Positions 1 to 13,065 of a stretch of 64,000 nt of DNA are shown here, piece by piece (the stretch's first letter is position 1; every line of letters begins with the position of its first letter). The position numbers were made by a program, and so were the translations under genes. Origin of the DNA: Brugia malayi. Taxonomy: Eukaryota > Nematoda > Chromadorea > Rhabditida > Onchocercidae. Where the stretch lies: NCBI RefSeq assembly GCF_000002995.4, contig NW_025062476.1, forward strand, positions 3,343,001 through 3,407,000, given 5' to 3'. Below the pieces are notes generated by a model that saw only the letters and a list, made by a program, of their open reading frames with translations, did no database searches and was not told the DNA's origin.

Positions 1-816
1 TGAATTCTTTTTCTCTCTTTTTACATATATCTTTTTCCTAACTCTCATGCAGTTCAGTTTTTAAAAATTAATTTTACGTTTGTTGGTAGTGACACAATTA
101 AACCATATGATCTCAAGGTTGTTACTTATAAGCATAATAAGTTACTTAATGAGGGCATGGAAATGCCAATAAATAGGCAGAAAATTGTCCTTAGTTCATG
201 ATTTGAGGTGGATTTCCTTTGTTTCGCAAATATTCCGTTGAAGCTTTCAGACTACAGGGAAGCGTTTTAGAACCTTTTGGATAAAGCAATTAGCAAAGCT
301 ATGCGGTGTTCTGTGAAATTTGTTCAAGAACATCTAGCATGGAATTTGGTCAATTTTCTACCTCCTTTTGGCTTGATCTATCATTTTATAGACTGAAGTC
401 CATTATTACCTCACATCATATATCTTTTTGAATTTTTTGCGAAATATGTTGATAATTTGTGAGTTCTCCGACATATTTTAAAATTTAACAAACTTTGAAA
501 ATGCATTCAGCAAAATGAGAAAATTGTGGGAATGATAATGTATTTTTTAAAGGACTTTCATTTGATTACATTTGCAAAATGCCTTTGTTTTCTCTTTGAA
601 AACTTTAAAAATTTGACTTCTTTGTTGTGTTGTTTAATATTTCGAAATAAAATTGATCTTTTTACGAATGTAAAAGAGTTAAAATACAAAGAAAAAAAGT
701 ATGGTGCTTCGGTAGTGAATGATTGCATTTCAGAATGTTATAAATTGTTCACTCCATCTTGTCCGTTAATCCTCACTCTTGTAAAGATTTCATCCCAACG
801 TTTGCTAAGGCAATAG
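1..816 (+). pseudogene. Decayed reading frame, family unknown
   Basis: One frame (codons starting at position 1) reads as coding-like protein over about 270 codons. After the stop at position 1 it is broken only at 199 (TGA), 268 (TAG), 394 (TGA), 460 (TGA) and 496 (TGA), then runs open from 499 to the TAA at 814. In DNA this rich in A and T many more stops, mostly TAA, would be expected. The stretch around 150-400 is also less AT-rich than its flanks. Readable pieces include IPLKLSDYREAF and FVQEHLAWNLVNFLPPFGL. I do not recognise the family. It may be the 3' part of a decayed gene or mobile element that begins beyond the left edge. Stops removed by small introns are an alternative, but no convincing donor/acceptor pairs were seen. 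Confidence 0.35.
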
Positions 817-2395
817 TTTAGTTTTCATCGCTACATAATAATACAGTCAGTTTATTGAACAAATAATACATTAGATGAAATAGTTATTGTAGTTGGAATA
901 TTTGAAGCGATAAATCGTTGATACAATAAAACACTGAGAAGCTAATTTCTTATTCAATAAAAATGTTACAGAAATGTTTGCATAGATATTTTGTTTGCAT
1001 AGATGTTCCCAACATATTTACAGCATATAATGTTTAAAATACAATGATATAGTGCAGAGAAATAGATAAATAAAAACAAAGGAAGGAGGTTTCTTTACTA
1101 ATCATCAATTCTACTGATGCAAGATTTGTCTAATTTGAATATTATATGACATTTAAGCAATATTTTAACATAATAATGTTGATAATACAGGGTCATTACA
1201 ATTACACAAATTTTTCAATGATATAGTTAAGTAATAGATTGTAGTTCAGATATACTCTATCTCTTGCTCATGTGATTTCATTATAAATGATAAAGGATAA
1301 CTGCCTAAAAAGGATGCAGAAATAATAAAAAATAAAAAGACTAATTTCATGGTTTATTCCCAATCTCTTTGTAACTAATAAAGATTGAGTATAAATTAAA
1401 GTATAAAAGACGTGGAAAATTTCAGGTACAGTATATAGCCATTATTTATACAAAATAATAAATCAAATAAACATTTGAAAAAAATATTTGATTGTAACAA
1501 TCAAAAGAAAAAATCCATCTTGCATAGATTTAAATACTGTTTTGAAGCAATATTGAATAACCAAAACAAAACATCTAATAACTATTTTTTAATAAATACT
1601 TAAATCAGTTTACTGAGTCTCAACAGAGATATATTATCATATTAATGTGAGTATGATAAAATAATCTGAGATAACATTGCATCTCGTAATAACCTGGAGA
1701 TTTGATCATCGATAATGAAAACAACACTGTCGAGATTGAGTAAACTGAAAAATCATTTACATTTATCCATCACTGGTCCTCATCAAGTATCATCAATCAT
1801 TGTTGTTATTAACGTTATCATTATCATCATTATCATTAATATACTATCATAAGACGTAATGAGAATTGTTGCGGTGATAATGAATGATATGACTGTGCCG
1901 AAAAGTATCTTTTAAAAACTGCGCTCGAATCCAATTACATCATTAGATATAGCAAAAAAAAGAAAAAATCTTGCAAACAACTGAAATCCCAGCAAAACAA
2001 TTGATAAAAAAAATTATTGAATGGTTAATGGTTTAAATATTTTAAAATCATTGTAGAATTAAGATTTGAAAACGTAAAATACTTCAAACTTAATGATGTG
2101 TGTATGTGTATGTCAAACCAATAAGAATTTTTGGAAAATAGCACAAAGCAAAAAAGCAAAACAAAAAGAAAGAGGGTGACAATATGTGATGCTATATAAA
2201 TGAATATCATGACAAAGGTTAATTATTACCTGTGAATTTTATTGTCAACAAAGGAAGTATTTCATAATGAAAACCACAATATTTGTTTGTTTGTTTGAAA
2301 TATCATGCAAGTAAGAAGGTGGAACAAAGGAAGGTAAAAGTGTACAGGTGAAAATGATAAATGTGAAAATTAGTTCATTACTGACCGTCGTCACT
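817..2395. other. Intergenic, no gene seen
   Basis: AT-rich sequence between the decayed frame and the 3' end of prominin A. Only short reading frames rich in Phe, Ile, Lys and Asn occur, and there is no splice pattern or family match. The right part should include the 3' UTR of prominin A on the minus strand. Confidence 0.6.
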
Positions 2396-2799
2396 TCATC
2401 TATCACATAAATCGTAAGCATAGATATTGGGATGAGTCATCATCGACTGTTCGGTCACTGGGACAATTTGTTTTCCTCTAAATAATTTGCGCCATATTTT
2501 ACCGCTATTAGCACTTCGATTGGAAATTAAAGTAGACGTGGAACTTCTTGAATTTGCATCGTAAGCATAAATAGTACCATAGAATGTGTCAGTTCTCGAT
2601 TGCTGCAGGTTAAGAGAATGTTGGTAAGGTTGAATTTCTAGTAAAAAATTTAGCAAAATTATCAAAGAAATAATTATTTAGATAAAATAGCAATGCTATG
2701 TTTAGTTAAATTGGAAAATAAGTAAAAAATTTCTTCCAAAAATTAATAAATTCTTTATGATTATTATTATCATTATTATTATTATTATTATCATCATCA

Positions 2800-2866
<67 letters not shown>

Positions 2867-5800
2867 TATCACATTTGACTAATAATTGTTTTTGTTATTT
2901 TAATAAAAATTTGTTTTGAAATAATAAAATATAAATGTTTAAAATATGAAAAGTTTCCTTTGAAAAATTCAGTTAAATATCATTTCTTCTTGATCACTAA
3001 AAGATAGAAATTAATTTTGCCAAGAGCTGGATAACAATTAAAGCAATGAAATTTCTTTCATGCAAATTCTGCTTCATATTCTTTGAGATAATAATTTAGT
3101 AAAATCAATTCAATCAGTTAAACAGAAAATGTAAACTATTTGATATCTCATAAAAACTAGTGACATTAAATTAAGATTGAAACTAAACTAAAAATGTTTG
3201 ACTTTAACTTTTGAAAGTTTGAGGAAATTTTTTTATTAAAATTGAGAATTTGGATGGATGTAATATTGAAAAAAACTAAATTTTCGCGTATTGAGTGCTT
3301 ATTTTTTCCTTGTTTAATATGAAAAACAAATAAAGAAAAAAGATAAAATGTTGTAGTATTTGAATTAAAAGATTTTGGAAAAAATGATTTAAAAGAAGAA
3401 AATTCATAAAATATTTGAAACATATCGTAGTTGACTTCTGTACTATTACAGAAAAATATAAATTATAATTTTATGCATGCATTTGTAGCAATCTAAAAAC
3501 AAAAAATAATTCACACTTTAAAATAGATTAATCAATTAATTTTTTCTTATAATTTCTCTAAAATATTGTAGAAGGGAATTGAGGAGAATAGCAAAGAGAA
3601 GAAAATGCATGTGCAGGAATGAATGCTTTTTACATAGGTAAGTAAGTAAGTAAGTAAGTAACAGGTAATGCAATTAGATAAAGCATGCAAATTATTGCTA
3701 AAAAGATGATAAGATTTGGGAATATTATCAATTCACACCTTTTAAACATTTATTGATAAGCATCTGTTGTTGTACTCATTGCGATAGCATTTTCGGATGA
3801 ATTCTGGAAGATTTCTTTTGCTTTCTCTTTTTTTTTTTTTTTTTTTTGAAAAAAAAAATGTTATGAATTTTATAATTATTTGGATAGAATAAATTTTTTT
3901 TTTTGAAGAAAATCTTTTTTCTTTTTCAATTTGTAGAATAGTTTATAGCAATTAATTGGTTCGTTTGTTTCTATTTCATTCTTCGTCTTTTATAGCGCAA
4001 ATTTTACTCTTTTTTTTTTCAATGTTTGGATTTAAGATATAGAATTTATGCATATAATTTGAAATTTTACATTCAATAGAAAATATAATAGAATTTATTT
4101 TAAACTTTAAAAGCTTAAGATTTCAATTTAACAACTAAGTTTTACAATAGGAAGTGATAATTCATAGGTGTATGATAATTTGATAAAGGAAAGCAAATTT
4201 TTTACAGATAAAGGAATTTCATAAAATTTTAAAATGAAAGTAACAGGAAAACTAACTTCTTTAAAATCATATTTTCTATTCGTCCTAGCAAGATATCTGA
4301 TAATGAGTGTTGTGAGAATAATAACTGGAACATAAGATAGCGACAAGACACTAGTTGACATCCAAACACCTTGAACTGGCCGACTTAATTTTTGACTCAC
4401 CGCTAAACCGGTATTTTCCCAAATATCATAAAAAGGACGACAGATATATGAATTTTTTCGAAAATATTCCTATAAAAATTTCAAGATATCAAAGGATGAA
4501 ATGGTTTATTTAAAATTCTTTCTTAAAATATTTGCTTACTTTTTTTTTTTTTTTGCTCTTTTTTCAACATATTTTTATTGCATTGCTATTTCTACAACGA
4601 AATTATTTTGTATATTTATCTAATTTATTATTTACTTTTATGCTAATTAAATTCAAATTCATTTGTTGTTGTTGTTGTTTCCTTCTCTCATAGTTTTCTT
4701 ATCGAATTTGTTAAATTTCTCAAACAAAAACAAACCTTACCGTACTATTATAAATACATTCCTTGATATTAGCAACTATATTACTACATTCTTTTTCAAT
4801 TATTTGAGCACTATCATTAATTATTTCATTCGAATATAAATATTGTTCAATTAGTTGCTGAGTAATAACAACGGTGTAACTAAAATTAAGTAATTTTAAT
4901 GGTTGAAAGTAAAAATAATAACTTTTACATCCAATTTTTAGCCTTGCAAAACTTATTTATTAATAAATGAATAACAAAGTTAAAATTAAGTTAAAATTAT
5001 TGAATAATTTTAAAAAATGTCAGAAATGCTATTAGTAAAATAGCTCAGAATGGTTTTATAAATAAGTTAAGCAGAAAATGCTACAGAGAAATACCAAAAA
5101 GAAAAAATTCATTTTTTTAAAGATTGATTGCTTTCAATTATTATTCAAATTTTCCGGTAGATTTTCGGCAGATGTATTACTAATCTGTGATATATGAAAG
5201 AAACAGGAAAAGAAAAACTTAATCCAGAAAACTATTCAGTAATGGTTGGTTATTTATCATACTTCCTAATAGCACTTCAGCTTATCATTTACTAATCAGT
5301 AAGATTTGAAATTATGCTTACTTCATAACTTCGATTAAATTTGATATGTTTTTATTCATATAACTCAAATTATCACGTAGTGATTCATTTAATGCTGTAA
5401 TATCATCCGAAATGATAAAATTATGTAATTCAGTATTCATATTCTCTAACTGTTCAAAATCTTCCTGAAATGATAATTTTAATATTTTTATGTTTAATAA
5501 CATCTGTTATCCACGAAACATTTCCGGAAGATAAGACCATTTCTAATCATAAATAAATTTCCGTACTGGTTATCCGAAAAATAATTCCGTTTTTAGTAAG
5601 AATACTATGTGATTTACTTTACTGTATAACTTATTAAGCTGGCCATTTTTATTCTACTTCATTTCTTTCCAATTTATATTAATGGAAAAATTTAATGGGA
5701 GAATGAGAAAGAATATTTTAGAAATTGAATGAAAATGCCAACTCACCGTAAATTCATTAAAAACCTGTTCTGGAAAATATTGCTTCAAATTTACATTTTT

Positions 5801-8800
5801 AAGTGCATCAATTGCTTTTTCTCCCTTTTCTTCAATATCTATTTTTTTTATAATTGCATCGATATTAATTAATCTTTCAAATTCTAACGCCGACAGAATG
5901 GTTTCATTTTCTTTGCAATACTTTATAATATTACTGAAACTAATTCATTACATATTTCATATTTTATAAGAAAAAAATACAAAATTTGAGATTTCTAGAA
6001 AAATTTTCAAATAATAAAAAAAAAAAAAATTAATAATTGATACTATCTTTTACATTTAACAGTAAGTGTACTTTCTTCAGCTAAAATTTAATTTTATTCA
6101 AAATTCTTTGATTGATATTTAAAATTTTCCAACTAATCAATGTCTCATCATTAACGGAAAAATTATTGTGAGAATTTCTTTGCGAGAAATACCTGCAAAT
6201 TAGCTTTTCACGAGATTTAATATTTCATATTCTAAAATTTTTCAATTCAATAATTACCCAATATCTGTCGTGAAATTTTTCTTGTCAATAGGATTTTGTA
6301 TAGTAAATTGAAATAGCGGTGATATGGTGAAGAAACGCATTTCAGAATCGCGAAATAACGGATTAGAAAGTGCTTCTATACTGTATCCACAAATAAAACT
6401 TAGACTGAAAATGAAATATTCGGAAAACTGAAAAAAAAAAAAGTTTCGCTAAGAAAATATTTTCTCTCTTTATGAAAAGGGAACATAATAGCGTCTCTAA
6501 CTTTTGAAGAAGAAAGATGATTTATTGTTGAAATTTTAAGATTAAAAAATGAAATGAAAAAGCCTTGAAATTATCTTTTAAAAAGTGATTTTCAAAATAT
6601 GAATCAAAATTTAAGTAAGCTTAAAAAGATTCGAAGCGATATTTATAAGATATTTCAAAGATATTTTTATAAATTTAAATTAGCAAATATGAAAAAATAT
6701 TAAAAATGCTAAAAATTAAAGGCAGCTGATGATGCATTAATGAGCATTTTTTCATTTTTGCTCTTTAAAATTTATATTTTCCTCAATAAAAAGAAAAAAA
6801 AAAACTTTCTATTAATTCTACTAATTAATGGTTGAACAATTAGAGAACAAAGATCATAATAACTGGAAGAATAACGATACGATTAATAGAAGAGAATCTT
6901 GAAAATAAACTAAATTGTAAATTTAAAAGTTTTGTAAAAAAAAAGCAAAGAAATTACCTAGCAACAAGCATTATAATCCATCCGGTAAAGAACGCTCCGG
7001 CAAGAGCGAATAGACCACAATAGCGCCCCGAATTGAAGAAAACTTTTGAACATTTTGATGAAGATTTACTGCTGAAATTTTAAGATTAAAAAATGAAATT
7101 AGAAGGTAAACGTTAAAATTATTTTTTTAAAAAATATTTTAGTGTATGAATGTAAATTTAAGTAAGTTTAGTAATTCTTGAAATAGAACGTTGTATTTTA
7201 AATTGCTTTTGTAATAATTTCTCATTCTTTGCTATTTTATTTCTTTTCATTTTTCAAAAGATAAAAAATGAAAAGAAAAAATAAAAAATATTTAGTGCAT
7301 TAAAAATATAAAAAAAAATATATTGGAATTGATTTGAGCTATCAAAAAACACTTATTTTTTCCAAACAAATCGAATAATTCATTTTTTTAAAACATATTT
7401 ATAACTTTAATTATATTATAATGAACCAATAATAAAAGTAATGTTTGCATTCCAAAATTTTTTTTTTTTTTTTGATAATTAAAATCATATGACCATTTCT
7501 TTAATAGTTGCTAAAAATTAATGATATTTCCACAGCATTTAATATTTTAAATGAATAAGATAAAATAATTTAATTAGAAATTAAATGGAAAATTTACTTT
7601 GCATATAATTTTGTTATTCCAGAAAATACAACAATAATAGTAGGAGTAATAACACATAAAGCAGATATCGCTATTACAGCATATAACACATTTGCTAATT
7701 GATCAAATTCTCGAGACTAAAATAAATTTTATAATTAACTCACTAATTATAATCCAAAAATTAAAATTAAATTAAATCACAAAATATTTCAGCATTTGTA
7801 TTACTGAATAAAATTTAGGCATAATTCTAAAAAAAAAAAAAAAAAAAATGAAATAAAATAACACTCTTAAAAAGATCTAAGATTGTTTATTGTTTTTTTT
7901 TTTTTAAATTTATAAAAATATATTGAAATAATTTTTTTACTTCGATATATTGCTTATGAATATTGTCCACTTTCTGATTACTCTTCTGGATGAATTTAAT
8001 AATATTAACACTTCCATTATAAATTATTGCAACCATTTTGATCGCTTCTTTTCCAGCATCATCGATTAATGTATCGGTGCTTTCCAAGATGTCTTTCTAA
8101 GGTAATTACAAATACAAGTAAACAAGTCATCAGCAATGATAATAATTTTTTCTTTTTCGAATCTGTTGCAATCAGTAAGGCAAAATGATAAATGATAAAG
8201 AGTATCAGTTACTGAATTACTTATTGATCATTATCTTTTTTCATAATTTAATCAGTAAAATAATGATTAATGCATACACAATTTAGTAAAAGTGTGTATT
8301 TCAAGTAATATTAATTAATTAACTTATTATCAGTAGAAATTTGATAAGAAATAATTAGAAAGCAATATGATAAGTACCATTTCGTTGCTGTTAAACAATA
8401 AATCATCGAGGCTATTCCATGTATTATTCATTTGTTGTACATTGTTGTAGTGCTTAATTTGATCAAAAATTAATTAGTATAATAAATATTAAGCAAAATG
8501 CTTTGAAAGAAAAGAACAATAAAAGAAAAGGAAATTTTTTTTTTTTAATAAAATGAAAAATTTGAAATTGATTGAAGTAAACTGATAAGAAAGTAATGTA
8601 AAGTGATGGAGCTGTGATGATTATAACATTTAGTAGGCAGATAAAAGTGATAAAAGATAACTGAAACATATGGATGAATAGATAATACAACTTGAATTAT
8701 AATATGAGAAAAATGCTAACCCCAGTTATTTGATAACCATGACTGATAATATCACTAATCAGCATTGTTAAATTCGATAATTTTTTTTGCAATGGTAACG

Positions 8801-10482
8801 GTAAACTGCGAATATCACATACAATTTTTTCCAAATATTTAGCAGTTATATTTAATGTCCAACTTATATTTTTTAAATTATTGATTGCCTTGAAAAATTT
8901 TTACTTTAAATTTTAATTGATTGAGAATAAACTTTACTATCTTATATCAGCTAATCTATTTAGAACTAAATTGTCTTTGTAAGCCATACAGCGCTAAATT
9001 GAAAATGATAAATCTGATAAAATTAAATTGTAAAATCTGACTGAAACTGATAAGAGAATAGACCTAACATCTTTATATTAAAACAGTATTTACTGCAAAT
9101 TTGTGATAATTAAAATTGAAATTAAATTAACAAAATATACCAATTGCATATTTATGTATCCGTCACTCTCTTTATAATGATTAAATGCATTGCTTGGCAA
9201 TCGCCGTACAAGACGTTTCATTTTATTGAATAATTTTGGTAATTTCATATCCATTTCACATTTTACATGATCAAAAATAATTTCTGTTACATTTATGACA
9301 TCTAAAAAACAAAGAATTAATTTTAAAAAATTGTTAATTATATAATTAATTAATTGTCGCACACTTGATATTAATATATTTACAACTATTTGTACTGAAA
9401 TTTTACATTCTTTGACTGTTAGATGATTAAGAAAAGAATAATAATTATAATATTTAATAAATTAAAATTTTTTTTTCTTCTCCTTTATTAATGAATGAAA
9501 AAGAAAAATTTTAACATTTTGAAATTGTTATTAAATGAAGAAATGTGCCATAGAAAATAATAAACATAATTAAGCCAAGCACAAATTACATTTTAATTTG
9601 TTAAATTAATTATTGCAATTGCTTTGATTGGAAATTCTTCGAAACATTTTCATAATAGCGCTGATTATTTCAATGAAATTGTATTAATTAATTCAATAAT
9701 TAATAATTAAAAATAATTAAAATTATTTCAATAAAATACCTTCAGTAATATTTTGGACGAATTTATTAATGTTTTTTGTATTATTAAATGTATGATCGAT
9801 ACTTTCTATGCTTAGCGTTAATGATCCAATCATAATAGCTTGCATTCCAATTAATAATGCCAAATAACCACAAGGAAGCATTTCAAATGAGTTAGTCTAA
9901 AAAAACTGCTAATTTTTTAAAATTTTATTTTCTACTATTAAAACATATTATTAGCAAAATATTTAATTTAATAATTATTTAGGAATTAAAATTTTGATCT
10001 TCTAAAATACTTAATATTGTAATTTACATAATTAAGACTGTTCTTAAAAGATAAATTATACAGCTAACAAACATTTTTACGCTTTGCACTGCCATAATAA
10101 CAATATCGACTGCAAAAGAAGAAAAATCCACTTATGGGTAGAAGAAATATAAATGCAAAAGCAATTACTAGCGACAAAAACGCCCAGAACTGAAAAATAT
10201 TTTATATAAACCTCTTTTTTTTTTTTTCAAATTTGTTTTAAATATCAATTTGAGTCCATTACCGATACGACAAGATGATGTAGTAGTAGTATAGGTTAAG
10301 TAAGTTTAAGTAATTTAATCTAAGTTTTTCTTCTGGTTAGCTTTTCTAATGAAAAACTATGCGAAAAGGCGAATGATGTATGTATTAAAGAAAGACAGAA
10401 ATTCTCCTTCATTAATCTGTTATGCATAAAAAACAAAATTTATAATATAATGAAACAAATTAAATTCTTTGATTATCACTAC

Positions 10483-10514
<32 letters not shown>

Positions 10515-11714
10515 GGAATAGAGTTAGAGCTTTTCAATTATACTTAGAAATTTTGGATTATAACTAAATTTTGTTCTTACTTTGCTTACAATGTCAAATT
10601 AACAAAATTTAACCTGTTTCTGCCAAACAAGAAAAATAGATTGTATAATATCATCAGTTGTTTGTGCAGTAATAATATTACTTAATATCTGCAAAAAAAA
10701 ACTTAAAATTTAGATCTTTTCTCGATTAGTTCATTTTATAGCAAAAATTAAAATTTTTTGATTATATAATATTATGTGTTATTAGAATAGAATCAGTGCA
10801 TTTTCAAAAACTAAAATACTTCAAAATATATTAAATTTTTATTTTTAATAATTGATATTATAAAATTTTTTTTTGATGAAAAATTAAATATAAACATTTA
10901 TGAATACTGTTATAAGATTATTCAGATACAATGTTTTATAATCACTAAATTATTTAGATTTACTGGCTTATAATCATTAACTATTTTAATATTACTATTC
11001 AAAATATATATATTTTAATAAGGCAGTTGATAAGCTAAGATAAGCGATAAAGTTAAGAGAGAAAAAAGAGAAGTTAAGAAGGAAAACAGAAAGATACCTA
11101 AATAATTCCAAAATTATAAGAATAAAGGAATCACTGAGATGCATTGCTCTATTTGACCTTTTGAACTATTATTATTTCTTATTATCATTGTAAGTTTCAT
11201 ATTATATTTAACAGATTACTTTGCTTTTTTACTATTGCTTAATCTTTTCGACTATTTCATTTAACCTTTAAATCTTATAACTTTACCAACTTGCACATTA
11301 GTATCACTAAGTTCGGTTTGCATGCTTTGACATATTTTTTGTGCAATATCGTAGAAAGTATCAATAAAACCAAACGAATAGTTTCTAGAAGTTATCTCTA
11401 TCGTTTTCTTCAGGCACTGTTCCGGATTGATGTTTTCCAGTGAATTACCACTCATTAAGGCCTCTGAGGTTCCTGATTTCAACATTTTTTCATTAGACAT
11501 TGTAGCAGCATTGTTTAGTAAGGAAAAATGGATATATAAATCAAAGTTGATAAATTCAAATGAAATTTTAAACTGAAATTTGCATTTCTTATAGATCTAT
11601 CGATGGTTAAATTAGATTGAAAATTAAAATAAATGCTCAAAGTTACTTTATTTAACTTACTTTATTATTGTCTATTCATAAAAGTTAGTAACTTACTTTC
11701 CAGGAAACGGCCAT
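2396..11714 (-). CDS. Prominin-like pentaspan membrane protein (paralogue A)
   Basis: Predicted 825-residue member of the prominin (CD133) family, whose members are cholesterol-binding five-span glycoproteins of membrane protrusions. Exons (minus, high to low): 11714-11697, 11572-11291, 10688-10614, 10189-10073, 9896-9740, 9301-9141, 8888-8721, 8452-8378, 8096-7941, 7716-7598, 7071-6958, 6404-6258, 5933-5747, 5464-5322, 4879-4741, 4469-4257, 2602-2396. All junction phases agree. Membrane segments lie near residues 127-148, 173-195, 411-436, 460-490 and 722-747; large loops follow the second and fourth, as in prominins. Cysteines follow the first segment (FFFFCSRYC), and the fifth is preceded by ICRPFYDIW. 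Three points are weak. The first exon (MAVSWK) gives only a poor signal peptide containing acidic residues, so the true start may differ. Exon 2 ends at a weak donor. The last intron is 1.65 kb and could hide an exon. Confidence 0.8.
2761..2862. repeat. (ATT)n microsatellite
   Basis: About 100 bases of ATT trinucleotide with a short ATC interruption. It lies in the last intron of prominin A, just upstream of the terminal exon on the minus strand. Confidence 0.95.
3638..3661. repeat. (GTAA)n tetranucleotide repeat
   Basis: Six tandem copies of GTAA in the last intron of prominin A. Each copy resembles a splice-donor core, but no exon is associated with them. Confidence 0.9.
10484..10511. repeat. 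(AAT)n microsatellite
   Basis: Nine or so tandem AAT units inside an intron of prominin A, between the exons ending at 10614 and starting at 10189. Confidence 0.9.
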
Positions 11715-13043
11715 GAATAATAATGAAATATGAAATGATAGTAATTAAGCGTAGATGAAAATATTCAGCAGACATCATTGATCAGAAATTTATAAATTCT
11801 ATAAAATGAATTATGCAAGAAAAAAAGTGCATTTTCAAATTTTATAGATTCGTATTTGTAAGACAAAAAAATGAGCGCTTTATTTATGAACAAAATTATT
11901 ATATTATTATTTAGGTGTGATAGCAAAGGGAGATATTAATTAATTAATTAATTAGAAATGAAAACATTCTGATATGCTTATTACATGTATTTCCATTTAA
12001 TTAAAACGAAATAAACTCAAATTTAATTTAAATTTTGAAACAAAAATGATAAGTTTAAAATTAGAGTAAATATGGCAATAGCGTTGTTGCTTTTGTGATA
12101 ACTTCAAAAATATTACACAATAATCTTATAATATTTTTATTCAAAATATAATCATATGAAATTATCACTAATAGTATTACTGTATAAGAAAATTTCTTAA
12201 TAGTACTGCAATAATAGCTAAATAGTCCAAATTAAAATGAAATGTTAAAATTATCAAAATATAAAGCCTTGAATTAAAATTTGCAACATTAAAAATAATA
12301 TAGGAATTAAAAGGAAGATAAGATCTGAGATGGAATATGCAAAAATTATCATTGATGGAAAAGGAATTATCAGTTTTGTACAGTTGATAAATATTACTTA
12401 ACACTTAACAGCAAAGTTGTCAAGATATACAACATTCTGATAACAATGTTAACATTTAACAAAGCTTTATTATTTATTGCATTGCTTCTGTTTACCTTTT
12501 AGCTTTCTAAAATTTCAAAAAGAATATAAATGTATTTGCAGAATTTTGGTAAATGATATTACTAATTCAGTACGATTCAGAATTCGATATATACAGCTAA
12601 TAACTTTTTTGAAAAAAATAAAAAAGTTCCACTAATTTTAAACAAAAAATACAGAGCATAATTAATTTTATAAAAAGAATGAAATGAAGAATTTTTTTAA
12701 GCTTAAACTGCACTACTGCTATCACAATGAAGTTAAACTTAAAGTTATATTGTTGTTGTAAAATTGAACAGACATTAAAAAATGTATTAAAAAAAATATT
12801 AAAAAATAGAAATAAAGTATTATTTCAGCAAGCAAAAAAAATGTGTGTAAATAAATATATGAAATGAAAATAAAATATTACTAAATGAATTTGTTAAGAA
12901 AAAGGATGAAAACAAATGAAAATTTAAGAATTAAGGAAAAAAATAACCGAGAAATTTTTATAAAATGAGAAATAATACATTTCAACATTGACAGAATTAT
13001 TCGAAATTTTCTGATATCCCTACTGTACTGTAGTAAACAAATT

Positions 13044-13065
13044 ATATCATATCATATCATATCAC
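13044..13065. repeat. (ATATC)n pentanucleotide repeat
   Basis: About four tandem copies of the pentamer ATATC in the spacer between the prominin genes. Confidence 0.85.

Noticed and set aside
12177..12404. Minus-strand frame considered as a signal exon of prominin A
   Set aside because: No donor joins it in phase to exon 2, and its composition is typical of chance AT-rich frames.
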